A stretch of 63,679 bases of DNA from SIG565 sp045540055 (lineage in GTDB: Bacteria; Bacillota; Clostridia; Oscillospirales; Acutalibacteraceae). The stretch lies in contig JAZQGO010000023.1 of NCBI GenBank assembly GCA_045540055.1, positions 1 to 63,679 of the forward strand, written 5' to 3'. Numbering within the stretch: the first letter of the stretch is position 1; every line of letters begins with the position of its first letter. Of this stretch, positions 33,147-41,845 are shown one piece after another. Below the pieces are notes generated by a model. That model saw only the letters and a list, made by a program, of their open reading frames with translations, was not told where the DNA came from and did no database searches. The position numbers and the translations under genes were made by a program.

Positions 33147-33815
33147 ATGAAACCAAAAGCATTTTTATTTGATTTAGACGGCGTGCTGACTGATACTGCA
33201 AAGTACCATTTCCTCGCGTGGAAAGCACTTTGTGATAAAAACGGTTGGCATTTCACCGAAACAGATAACGAACGACTCAAGGGCGTAAGCCGTATACGTT
33301 CGCTTGAAATTATTTTAGAAATTAACAATTTAACCGATGCCTTTGACGATAACGAAAAAAACATTATGGCGAATGAGAAAAATGATATGTATGTTCAAAT
33401 GATTCGCCAAATCACGCATGATGATATTCTGCCCGGTATCGAGCAGTTTTTAAAGGATTGTCGCACGGCAGGGATACGTATGGCGGTTGCCTCTGCCAGC
33501 CGTAATGCGCCTGAGATTTTGCAACTGCTTGGGATTCGTGATATGTTCGATTATGTTGCTGATGCAGCTAAGGTTCCAAACGCTAAGCCGGCACCCGATG
33601 TATTTCTTACCTGTGCGCAAGCGTTGGGTTTTCAAGAAAGCGAGTGCGTTGGCATAGAGGACGCCTATGCGGGTATTCAGGCCATACACTCCGCCGGTAT
33701 GCTATCGGTTGGAATAAATGTTGCCAATGCAGGTGAATTACGCCCCGATATTGAGCTTAAGAGTACGGCTGAAATCAATTTACAGAATCTACTGAGTATT
33801 CTTGCAAATAAATAA
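33147..33815 (+). CDS. pgmB: Beta-phosphoglucomutase
   Basis: A 222-aa HAD-family mutase that converts beta-glucose 1-phosphate, the GH65 product, to glucose 6-phosphate via a phospho-Asp and beta-glucose 1,6-bisphosphate. Nucleophile D9 and acid/base D11 are in LFDLDGVLTDTAKYHFLAWKAL, the pattern specific for PgmB; the cap has the LKGVSRIRSLEIIL segment, and later motifs are VASASRNAPEIL and GIEDAYAGIQAI. It follows the GH65 gene by 9 nt with AAGGAG before the ATG. Confidence 0.94.
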   Translation: MKPKAFLFDLDGVLTDTAKYHFLAWKALCDKNGWHFTETDNERLKGVSRIRSLEIILEINNLTDAFDDNEKNIMANEKNDMYVQMIRQITHDDILPGIEQFLKDCRTAGIRMAVASASRNAPEILQLLGIRDMFDYVADAAKVPNAKPAPDVFLTCAQALGFQESECVGIEDAYAGIQAIHSAGMLSVGINVANAGELRPDIELKSTAEINLQNLLSILANK

Positions 33816-33819
33816 TGTG

Positions 33820-33857
33820 AAAAGCTGTGTTTTGGCACTACAAAGCACAGCTTTTTT
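33820..33857 (+). terminator. Terminator after pgmB
   Basis: Long stem AAAAGCTGTGTTTTG / CAAAGCACAGCTTTT (one mismatch) and a T-run. The trehalase gene that follows probably relies on read-through or its own weak promoter, which I could not identify. Confidence 0.85.
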
Positions 33858-33912
33858 ATTGCATTTCAAAAGTTTGTGTGATAGAATTGTTAGGAGTAAT
33901 AGGGGGGCGAGC

Positions 33913-35148
33913 ATGAATAAAGTTGAGAAATTTATTATAGACACCTGGAAGGACACTGTTATTGTACAACGGCAGGATGAGGACACTCTTTTAGGTCTTC
34001 CGTACCCTTTTACCTGTCCTACTGTAAATTCCACCTTCCGCGAAATGTATTATTGGGATACATATTTCACCAATAAGGGTCTAATCCTAAGCGGTAAAGC
34101 TGCACAGGCAAAAAACAATGTAGATAATATGTTTTATCTCGTAAACAAGTACGGCTTTATGCCTAACGGCAACCGCACCTATTATCTCGCAAACTCGCAG
34201 GAGCCGTTTTTATCACAAATGGTAATCGATATTTACAAATATTATAAAGACCCCGTATGGCTTAAGTCGGCGTATGATGTATTATGTCGCGAATATGAAT
34301 TTTGGATGACACAGCGTATGACCGAGAGCGGCCTTAATCGGTATTATGGCAGGTTTTTAAGCGAATCGGATGTAGAGAGATTTTATAAGCTATCAGAAGA
34401 CCGCCTTAAAGAACTTGATAGAATTTACGGTGACAAAGCTACCGACAAAGAATTTATTGCTTTATGTATGATACACGATTGCGAAAGCGGTTGGGATTGC
34501 ACCCCGAGAATGATGGGCAGAAAGATTTTATGCAACTCGGTTGACTGCAACGCCAACCTTTATGAGTATGAAAAGAATTTCGCATTTATTTGCCGCGAAT
34601 TAGGGCTTGACGGTGCTGATGAGTGGGAAGCTAAGGCAGAAAAACGTGCCGAAAAAATGCGCGAGCTTATGTGGAACGGCGAATGCTTTAATGACTATGA
34701 TTTTGACAGAAAAGAAAAGCAGTGGCTGGTTTCAAGTGCCGTTTTCTATCCACTTGCATCAAAGCTATCTACGCCCGAAGAGGCTCAAAGTGTCGTAAAG
34801 CTGTTACCAAAGCTTGAATATCAATACGGTATTTCAACCTGTGAAAAAAGTGAAACTAGTATCGATTTTCAGTGGGATTATCCGAACGGCTGGCCCTGTC
34901 AGCAGTATCAGGTAGTACGCGGTCTTTATAATTACGGTTACAGCGAGGATGCCAAGAGGGTAGCTAAAAAATATGTTGACCTTGTTGAGAGAATATTTGA
35001 AGAAACCGGACATCTGTGGGAGAAATACAACATCAAAGAGGGCAGCGTAAACGTTAAAAATGAGTATGAAATGCCGGCTATGATGGGTTGGTCTGCAGGA
35101 ACCTATATGGCATTTAAAAAATATCTTGATACGGGTATATTAGATTAA
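33913..35148 (+). CDS. Glycoside hydrolase family 37 trehalase-like enzyme
   Basis: A 411-aa (alpha/alpha)6-barrel enzyme with both trehalase signatures in recognisable form: TFREMYYWDTYF (41-52) and the later QWDYPNGW (about 317-324), plus ESGWDCTPR where GH37 has the catalytic ESGWD region. Trehalases invert alpha,alpha-trehalose to two glucoses. It is shorter than E. coli TreF (about 550) and has no signal peptide, so it should act in the cytoplasm. AGGGGGG precedes the ATG at 33913; an upstream reading to 33802 overlaps pgmB and its terminator. Other GH37- or GH63-like specificities are possible. Confidence 0.83.
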   Translation: MNKVEKFIIDTWKDTVIVQRQDEDTLLGLPYPFTCPTVNSTFREMYYWDTYFTNKGLILSGKAAQAKNNVDNMFYLVNKYGFMPNGNRTYYLANSQEPFLSQMVIDIYKYYKDPVWLKSAYDVLCREYEFWMTQRMTESGLNRYYGRFLSESDVERFYKLSEDRLKELDRIYGDKATDKEFIALCMIHDCESGWDCTPRMMGRKILCNSVDCNANLYEYEKNFAFICRELGLDGADEWEAKAEKRAEKMRELMWNGECFNDYDFDRKEKQWLVSSAVFYPLASKLSTPEEAQSVVKLLPKLEYQYGISTCEKSETSIDFQWDYPNGWPCQQYQVVRGLYNYGYSEDAKRVAKKYVDLVERIFEETGHLWEKYNIKEGSVNVKNEYEMPAMMGWSAGTYMAFKKYLDTGILD

Positions 35149-35158
35149 AATCAGAAAT

Positions 35159-35184
35159 AAGCGTACTGAAAAGTGCGCTTTTTT
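35159..35184 (+). terminator. Terminator after the trehalase gene
   Basis: 9-bp stem AAGCGTACT / AGTGCGCTT (one mismatch) with a GAAA loop, then TTTT. Confidence 0.75.
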
Positions 35185-35279
35185 GTTTTGTTAGGGCAGT
35201 TAGACATCAGTTTTGGTGGGCGCTTTAGTGAAAAAGGCGGCAAAAACAGACATTTTTAACTTTTTATGTACTAATTTTA

Positions 35280-35308
35280 TTGAGTTTTGCAAAAATTTGC
35301 ATTATAAT
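35280..35308 (+). promoter_or_regulatory. Sigma-A promoter for the GH-like/ABC fusion operon
   Basis: TTGAGT, 17 bp, TATAAT, about 57 nt before the ATG at 35365. Confidence 0.65.
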
Positions 35309-35364
35309 ATTATATTAGATTATTATAGGTAAATTAGCTTTCGTTGAATTTGCAGGAGGGCCTT

Positions 35365-38300
35365 ATGGAAAAGTATAATCTATTTAAAGCAGTTTCGTCT
35401 TTTCGCGAGGCGCAAAACGGAAAAGAGCTTTTGGCACGTGTCGGACTTGAGTTTTGTAACGTCGACAGTGTTGTTATAGACAACAGCATTATGCGTAAAA
35501 TATGCGAAAAGGATATAACCGCTGAGGCTCACTATATTGAGTGCGCAGAGCTTGACTATCTTGCGGACCTGCCCGAAAGGCCGTTGGCATACTATAGGCA
35601 GGATGAAACAAATCTTGTAAGACTTGCAAATGCGACAGAGGGCTGTCTGGTTGTGTACGAGCGTGTATCAACCGGCTTTGTCGATATTACCAAGGGCGCG
35701 GTTGGTTCCGCAGTATGCGGTTTAGTGCGCTCTGCTAAAAAGGACATAATGTTGGGGGACGATATTTATCCCGATGGCATTATCTGGTCACAGCAGATAT
35801 TTAAGGCATATAACGAGAAGTACGGCGAGAATATACTCGATAAATTAGCGCTTTTGTTTGTGTGCGCTAAGGGTAGCGCACGGTTTCGCGGCAGATATTA
35901 TAAGCTGCTTAGCGAGCTTACATATGAAAACTTTTTATTGCCCATAAAAAAGGCGGTTAGCGAGGGCTTACATCAGCTTTGCGCGGTGGTGAGTGAACGC
36001 GTCTGCGTTGCTACCGAGCTGCCCCGCAATATAAATCTTGCGGGTTATGGCTGCTTTGAAAAAATGTTTTTGGATACTGCGAGCGGTGCGATTACATATC
36101 TCACGGTTAAGAAATACACATCACTCAGTAGAATTTTTTCCTTCAGCAGAGTGGCATTTGCTTCTGATGCACTTATAGAGCAAAACAGCCTTGAGGAGAT
36201 TAAAACCGAGGTCGATAATCTATATGCGAGCGGTATAGACCTTATTGCAGTCGGCGACAAAGAGGGCAAAGATGCGCTTTATGGTGTTAAGGCTAATTAT
36301 ATCAAGAATTACTGCGATTCAGTAGCTGCAATTTGTGCGCAGATGAAAAGCAAAAAGAGGATGCTTATACTTTATCCGACATTCACAAGCCTTATGAACG
36401 GCGACGACACAGCCTTCGATATTAAATTATGTCAGAGCCTGCAAAGACTTGATAAAAACGGCATATTCTACGATATTTGCGATGAACTGACCTTTAAAAC
36501 CTTTGCCGAGAGCAACGAGGGTAAAATCGTCATTGGTGCGCAGGAGTATGACGGTGTCGCACTTATTGATGCCGAAAATATTTCCTTTGCCACCGCCAAT
36601 AAGATACAAGAGCTTTTACAGCAAAAGGTTCGCTTTTTCAGTTACGGTGAAAAGCTGCGTCTTATTGACGGCGTAAAAAGCGCAAGGGTCGATGATTTGG
36701 CGAAGAATTTCGGGTGTGTTAAGCGTATCGAGGATATATGCGAGGAAAAATTCTTTAAATTAAGCAACTTTGAGCTTTGCCGATTCGGCTTTTTGCCCGA
36801 TATGTCAAAGCTTGTGTTTGTAAGAAGTAATAATAATTCGAAATTTAGCTTTAACACACGCGGCAGGCTGTCTTGCGTAGACGTTTTGGCAGGCACCGAA
36901 AAAGAAATATCTTCTAAAAAAATATTGGGTTCACTCTTTGGTGTAAAGACGGTCGATACCAATGACTTTTCAAGCACAGCACTCTTTATAAGGGAGTCGC
37001 AGGATAAAAATTCGCTTTCTGCAAACAATTCAAATAAAGTAATCGAAACGGGTGAGTTGTTTACTTTAAAGAACTACAGCCGTAATATATTGGCGCTCAG
37101 CCTTTGCGATTACCGTACAACAAAGGGACGCTGGAACACCGATAAGAGAATGGGTGAAATGTCCGATACATTATTATCCGCTAAGGGAGGCGCTGAATTC
37201 AGGTTTACGGTGGTAAGTGATGGTTTTGAAGGCAAATGCTCACTTTATGTGCCTGAATTTGCAGATGTAACCGCCTTAGTAAACGGCAATAGCGTGCAGG
37301 GTAAGAAGGGCGTTTTCGACATATCGGGACTTCTTAAAAACGGTCAGAACGAAATTGTTGTGGCTGTGCCGAGGATTGCGTCGCAGATAGACTCGTGTGG
37401 TATGCCCGACGGCATCTTTATAGCGGGTGAATTTGCAGCTTTGACTGATGCCGATATTACCTACGATACCGACAGAAAGCTTTATGTTGACGGCGGGTTT
37501 ACACTTGCGGCTATTCCCGAACAGATTGATATAAATAAAATCAGAGAAAGCGGCTTCTGGTATTTTGCAGGTGCTATGGAATTATCCTGCAATGTTTTTG
37601 TTAATAAAAAAGGCGGCGTTGTTTACAAGCTTCGGTTTAATGAAAAGAATGCTGAATTGGTCGAGGTCAAGGTCAATGGTAGCGAGGCAGGTGTTGTGGG
37701 CTTCTATCCGTATGAAATCAACATCAGTGACTTTTTATATGACGGAGATAACGAAATTACATTAAAGCTGTATTCATCTGATGAAGCATTAAAAATCAGA
37801 ACGACCCAAGACGGAGTACAGGTTTTCGAGCCGTTTGGTCTGGGCGTGAACAGAACCAACTATGATTTTATAGAGTTTGATGGTGTTTCACGTGTCTATA
37901 AATGCGGTGACAACACAGTTACGGCTAACGATAAGGTCAGCTTTAACATTCAGCGCGGCGAGTTTGTTGCCGTTGTGGGAAAAAGCGGCGCAGGTAAAAC
38001 AACGCTGCTAAATATTCTTGGCGGTATGGATGTGTGCGATAGCGGTAATGTTGTCGTTGACGGCCGAAACATCCGTAATTTTAGCGAGGCAGAGCTTACC
38101 GACTACAGAAGAAACGATGTAGGCTTTGTTTTTCAGTACGGTAACCTGGTTGATGACCTTACGGTGCGCGAAAATATTGAGCTTGCAAGCGGGCTTTGCG
38201 AGGATGCTATCAGTGTAGAAATAGCGCTTAATGCTATGGACTTGTTAGATTATGCCGACAGCGTTGTGTCACAGTTATCTTCAGGTCAGCAGCAACGTGT

Positions 38301-38538
38301 CGCTATAGCGCGTGCGCTGGCTAAAAACCCCAAGCTGTTATTGTGCGATGAGCCGACAGGCACACTTGACAGTAACGAAGGCAGGCAGATTATCTCATTA
38401 CTTTATGAAACCTGTAAAACCACGGGCAAAACTGCGGTTGTTATAACACACGACGATGTGGTTTGTGCTATGGCAGACAGGGTTATAAAGCTTCAAAACG
38501 GTTGTGTTATAGAAAATACCGTTAATCCCGAGCGTTAA
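35365..38538 (+). CDS. GH106-like module fused to a LolD/MacB-type ABC ATPase
   Basis: A 1057-aa protein in one unbroken frame. Residues 835-1057 are a complete ABC ATPase of the FtsE/LolD/MacB type: Walker A GKSGAGKT from G872, signature LSSGQQQRVAIARA from L971, Walker B LLLCDEPTGTLD with D995/E996. Residues 1-830 resemble GH106-type rhamnosidases in pattern: an alpha/beta part with a DDIYPDG site (D132-D133) where that family has a DEP motif, then IIWSQQIFKAYNEKYGENILDKL, and two beta-sandwich domains near 590-830 with the GH-type ending VFEPFGLG. The changed acidic motif suggests binding rather than catalysis. There is no signal peptide or transmembrane helix, so the whole protein should be cytosolic. 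GGAGG precedes the ATG. The matching FtsX permease gene follows after 21 nt. Family assignment of the N-terminal part is by pattern only. Confidence 0.75.
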   Translation: MEKYNLFKAVSSFREAQNGKELLARVGLEFCNVDSVVIDNSIMRKICEKDITAEAHYIECAELDYLADLPERPLAYYRQDETNLVRLANATEGCLVVYERVSTGFVDITKGAVGSAVCGLVRSAKKDIMLGDDIYPDGIIWSQQIFKAYNEKYGENILDKLALLFVCAKGSARFRGRYYKLLSELTYENFLLPIKKAVSEGLHQLCAVVSERVCVATELPRNINLAGYGCFEKMFLDTASGAITYLTVKKYTSLSRIFSFSRVAFASDALIEQNSLEEIKTEVDNLYASGIDLIAVGDKEGKDALYGVKANYIKNYCDSVAAICAQMKSKKRMLILYPTFTSLMNGDDTAFDIKLCQSLQRLDKNGIFYDICDELTFKTFAESNEGKIVIGAQEYDGVALIDAENISFATANKIQELLQQKVRFFSYGEKLRLIDGVKSARVDDLAKNFGCVKRIEDICEEKFFKLSNFELCRFGFLPDMSKLVFVRSNNNSKFSFNTRGRLSCVDVLAGTEKEISSKKILGSLFGVKTVDTNDFSSTALFIRESQDKNSLSANNSNKVIETGELFTLKNYSRNILALSLCDYRTTKGRWNTDKRMGEMSDTLLSAKGGAEFRFTVVSDGFEGKCSLYVPEFADVTALVNGNSVQGKKGVFDISGLLKNGQNEIVVAVPRIASQIDSCGMPDGIFIAGEFAALTDADITYDTDRKLYVDGGFTLAAIPEQIDINKIRESGFWYFAGAMELSCNVFVNKKGGVVYKLRFNEKNAELVEVKVNGSEAGVVGFYPYEINISDFLYDGDNEITLKLYSSDEALKIRTTQDGVQVFEPFGLGVNRTNYDFIEFDGVSRVYKCGDNTVTANDKVSFNIQRGEFVAVVGKSGAGKTTLLNILGGMDVCDSGNVVVDGRNIRNFSEAELTDYRRNDVGFVFQYGNLVDDLTVRENIELASGLCEDAISVEIALNAMDLLDYADSVVSQLSSGQQQRVAIARALAKNPKLLLCDEPTGTLDSNEGRQIISLLYETCKTTGKTAVVITHDDVVCAMADRVIKLQNGCVIENTVNPER

Positions 38539-38559
38539 CGCCTGAAAGGATTTAGTGTA

Positions 38560-41445
38560 ATGAAAAATCGTATCGGTTTTTTCAAAAAGGACATTAAGAG
38601 GAATGTCGGCAGATTTGCGGCCATTCTGATAATAACTGCTCTATCGGTTGGTTTTTTAACCGGCCTTGTTTCAATTGCGCCCGATATGGAATATACCGCC
38701 GATAAATATTATGATGCAAGCAACTTCTGGGATATAAATATTAAATCGACCTTAGGCTTCACGCCTGAGGATGTAACGGCTATAAAGAAACAGGCGTATG
38801 TTAAGGATGCATGCGGTCTTATTACCCTTGATGCTACGGCATCACATAATCTTGAGGGCAATTACCCCATACGCATATATGCTGTCGATTTTGATAATGA
38901 TATAGCCACGGGTGAGACCCTGGCGGCGCCTGTGCTGCTTGAGGGTAGTTATCCTATAAATTCTACGAGCTGTGTGGTATTAAGGTCTTATGCGCTCAAA
39001 AACGATATAAAAATCGGTGATAAAATTTATTTAAATTCGGGCGGCGATATACTTTCAGAAATTGCCTTTACCGTTACGGGTGTGGCCGAAAGCCCTGAAT
39101 TTGCTTCGGGCGACAGACAGGTAACGACTTCGGGTGACAACGTTCTTTCTATGGCTATTTACGTTTCTAAGAGTGTTTATCATGCCGTAGGCATATATAC
39201 CGATGTGTTGGTTACGGTTAAGGATGCTGACAGGTTAGATACCTTCAGTGATGAGTATGTCCAAAGGATAACTGCCGCTAAAAAGCAGCTTGAAAAGCTG
39301 TCTGATGAGAGAGAAAAACTCAGAGAAGACTCAATCACTAGTCAACAGCAGTCGGTGCTTGGTCAGATAACCTCTAACTATACCGAGTATCAGCAGAGCA
39401 CTCAATCTGAGCTTGCGGCACAAAAGCAGTATGTAAACAGGCTTAAGAAGGATATAGAAAAGGCCGAAAAGGAAATAAACGAAAAAAAAGAAAAGCTGAC
39501 TGCGGCCAAGGCGGCTTTAGACCTTCAGGCACCCGAAATAGAGGCGCTTAAATTAAAGGGTGAAGCCACAACAGATGAAGAAAAGGCGATAATCAGCAAG
39601 TATCAGTCGGAATTAACTAAATACAACAAGGATGTTAAGGCATTAACCAAAAAGGAAAATATTTTAAAGGTCGATAAGACTATATACGAACAGGCTAAAA
39701 AAAGCTATGAAAAGAACCGCAATCAAGCGAACAAAGAGCTTGCAAATGCCCACAACCAATATGAAGATTACAAAGGGCAAGAGCAGGCAAGCGGTAAGCA
39801 GAGCTGGAGTATAGCCGACAGAACACAAAATGCAAGCTTTTTGGGCTTTAAGTCCAATGTAGATAAAATCAGAACAATCGCACGTGTATTCCCTATAGCC
39901 TTCTTTGCTATTGCAATAGCAGCCGCCACGTTAGCGGTGTGTAGGAACACCCAAGAACAAAGCCGTGAAATCGGTGTTTTAAAATCGGTTGGCTATAGTG
40001 ATAAAATGATTATTAAAAGAAATGTAAAATATTCTCTCACCGCCACCGTTACAGGTGTCGTTTTGGGACTTGTAGTTGGCATACTGATTTTACCCCTGTT
40101 CATATACGAAACATACAGTGCCGTGTATTCCTATGGACCGCTAGGTGTCTTGATATTGCCCGAGGCGGTTATTCCGCCAATATTGCTGTCGTTTTTATGT
40201 GTGATAGGTGCAGGCTATATTGTATGCAAAAATAGCCTTGAATTAAGGCCTGCAGGCCTGATTTTATCAAAGCGCTTCAGCAAGCCCACAGGTGTCATTT
40301 TTGAGAGGCTTGAAAAGCTGTGGTCTAAGCTTAACCCATCTTGCAGAATTGTGCTACGTAACCTTATAAGGAACAAAAAGCGCTTTATTATAACTGCCGT
40401 AGGCGTAGCAGGTTGCACGGCGTTGTTGCTCACAGCGTTTGGTCTTCATAATTCTGTAACTAATGTAGACCGACTTCAGTATGAGAGAATTCAGCAATAC
40501 GATGCTTCGCTATCTCTTAAAAATGGCGTAGATTTTGCTAAGGCAGGCACCCTTAAAAAGACCTTGGATAATAAGGAATATGTAGAAAAATATTCACCCA
40601 TTTATAATGAGGCGATGAGCTACAGTAATGACGGTAATAAAATTTCAATTACGGCAACAGTGCCGCTTGAAGAGAAGTCCTTTAATAAGCTCGTTTCACT
40701 GAGAACGCGGGCGTTCGGTAAGCAGATAGATATAGGGGACAAAAATATTGTGCTGAGTGAAAACACTGCATCGGCGTGCGGTGTTAAGGTGGGCGACACC
40801 TTAAAGCTGACTACCGCCGCGGGTATTCAGACCAAATTTAAGGTTGGCGCAATAACCGAAAACTATGTCGGTAATATTATTTATATTACTCCCGCCGCTT
40901 ATAAAAAGGCAATAGGTAGTGACGTGGCGGCAAACGGAGTGCTTGTTCGGTATGCAGGCGGCGTCACCAACGATAAATTTGACCAAGCGGTTAAAAATAC
41001 GGGGCTGATACTGGGCGCAACATATTCGGCAGATACCGTCGACTATGTTAACCAAAAAATGAGCAATATAGGTCATATAATTCAGTTCCTCATAGCAGCG
41101 ACTGTTTTATTGATGCTTGCTGTTGTTTATATTCTTACCGATATGAATATTTCCGACAGAAAAAGAGAAATAAAATCTATAAAGGCGCTCGGCCTTACAA
41201 ACCGTGAAGTTGTGGCGCGTATTTATGGTGAAACCGTGATATCTGCAGTGATAGGTATAGTTTTAGGCTTACTGCTTGGCACACTTTTGCATGTTATTGT
41301 CGTTAGCACCAGCGATATGGCCGATATAATGCTCGGCAGAAGCATTGGGTTTGGTGCCTTTGTTCTGACTGTCGGTCTTGCACTTGCCGCAGTAGCGCTG
41401 TGCGCTGTGTCGGTATTACTGAAAATAAAAAAAGCCCGCCTTTAA
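38560..41445 (+). CDS. FtsX-type ABC permease with long coiled coil
   Basis: A 961-aa integral membrane protein, the evident partner of the ATPase domain encoded just upstream. It has an N-terminal helix (about 19-40), an outer domain, a long charged coiled coil (about 240-405, heptads rich in Lys, Glu and Gln), an FtsX helix bundle (about 440-560, with the coupling motif REIGVLKSVGYS), a second outer domain after a helix near 610-630, and a C-terminal bundle (about 845-955, with REIKSIKALGLT). This doubled FtsX layout matches clostridial permeases used in peptide resistance, lipid or lipoprotein export, or control of wall hydrolases. The cargo is unknown. Its stop codon lies inside the acpP terminator stem. 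Confidence 0.88.
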   Translation: MKNRIGFFKKDIKRNVGRFAAILIITALSVGFLTGLVSIAPDMEYTADKYYDASNFWDINIKSTLGFTPEDVTAIKKQAYVKDACGLITLDATASHNLEGNYPIRIYAVDFDNDIATGETLAAPVLLEGSYPINSTSCVVLRSYALKNDIKIGDKIYLNSGGDILSEIAFTVTGVAESPEFASGDRQVTTSGDNVLSMAIYVSKSVYHAVGIYTDVLVTVKDADRLDTFSDEYVQRITAAKKQLEKLSDEREKLREDSITSQQQSVLGQITSNYTEYQQSTQSELAAQKQYVNRLKKDIEKAEKEINEKKEKLTAAKAALDLQAPEIEALKLKGEATTDEEKAIISKYQSELTKYNKDVKALTKKENILKVDKTIYEQAKKSYEKNRNQANKELANAHNQYEDYKGQEQASGKQSWSIADRTQNASFLGFKSNVDKIRTIARVFPIAFFAIAIAAATLAVCRNTQEQSREIGVLKSVGYSDKMIIKRNVKYSLTATVTGVVLGLVVGILILPLFIYETYSAVYSYGPLGVLILPEAVIPPILLSFLCVIGAGYIVCKNSLELRPAGLILSKRFSKPTGVIFERLEKLWSKLNPSCRIVLRNLIRNKKRFIITAVGVAGCTALLLTAFGLHNSVTNVDRLQYERIQQYDASLSLKNGVDFAKAGTLKKTLDNKEYVEKYSPIYNEAMSYSNDGNKISITATVPLEEKSFNKLVSLRTRAFGKQIDIGDKNIVLSENTASACGVKVGDTLKLTTAAGIQTKFKVGAITENYVGNIIYITPAAYKKAIGSDVAANGVLVRYAGGVTNDKFDQAVKNTGLILGATYSADTVDYVNQKMSNIGHIIQFLIAATVLLMLAVVYILTDMNISDRKREIKSIKALGLTNREVVARIYGETVISAVIGIVLGLLLGTLLHVIVVSTSDMADIMLGRSIGFGAFVLTVGLALAAVALCAVSVLLKIKKARL

Positions 41446-41451
41446 AGGCGG
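41426..41451 (-). terminator. Terminator of acpP, overlapping the permease stop codon
   Basis: Minus strand: CCGCCTTTAAAGGCGG, then GCTTTTTTT. On the plus strand no T-run follows, so the permease transcript may continue as antisense into acpP. The TAA of the permease gene is the centre of the palindrome. Confidence 0.75.
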
Positions 41452-41466
41452 TCTGAATAAAAAAGC

Positions 41467-41697
41467 TTATTTCTTGTTTGCTTCAATGTACTTAACAAGG
41501 TCACCGATGGTTTTGATGTTTTCAATCTCCTCATCTGGAATTTCAACCTCGAATTCATCTTCTATGGTCATAAGTAATTCAACAACGTCAAGGCTGTCTG
41601 CACCCAGATCTGCGGCAATGTCAGATTCCATTGTCATGCTGTCTGCGGTGGCGTCAAGCTGATCTGCAAGTATTTCTTTTATTCTTTCGTAAACCAT
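41467..41697 (-). CDS. acpP: Acyl carrier protein
   Basis: A 76-aa acidic four-helix carrier that holds growing fatty acids on phosphopantetheine. The attachment serine is S35 in LGADSLDVVEL; the rest (FEVEIPDEEIENIKTIGDLVKYIE) is typical. The ATG at 41697 follows GGAGG by 8 nt on the minus strand; 13 extra in-frame codons upstream would fall in the leader hairpin. It stands alone, without fab genes on either side, and is transcribed from its own strong promoter. Confidence 0.95.
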   Translation of the reverse strand: MVYERIKEILADQLDATADSMTMESDIAADLGADSLDVVELLMTIEDEFEVEIPDEEIENIKTIGDLVKYIEANKK

Positions 41698-41721
41698 GTT
41701 TATATCCTCCTGAAATTTCTT

Positions 41722-41747
41722 AATATTGCAAGACATTCTGCAATATT
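41722..41747 (-). promoter_or_regulatory. Hairpin in the acpP leader
   Basis: Perfect 9-bp inverted repeat AATATTGCA / TGCAATATT with an 8-nt loop, about 15 nt upstream of the acpP ribosome site. It is not a FapR-type operator. It may stabilise the mRNA or modulate initiation. Confidence 0.45.
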
Positions 41748-41778
41748 TTAAGAATACTAAAAAATATCCCTATATAGA

Positions 41779-41807
41779 ATAATATGTTTAAAAGTTAAAT
41801 TTGTCAA
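41779..41807 (-). promoter_or_regulatory. Sigma-A promoter for acpP
   Basis: Minus strand: TTGACA, 17 bp, TATTAT; leader about 75 nt. Confidence 0.8.
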
Positions 41808-41845
41808 CAGTTTTATTATTTTTTAAAAAGAAAAGGTGATTATGG

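Noticed and set aside
27493..41445. The two ABC systems as one operon with the sugar enzymes between them
   Set aside because: Clear terminators at 30671, 33820 and 35159 and separate promoters at 30751 and 35280 split the region into independent units.
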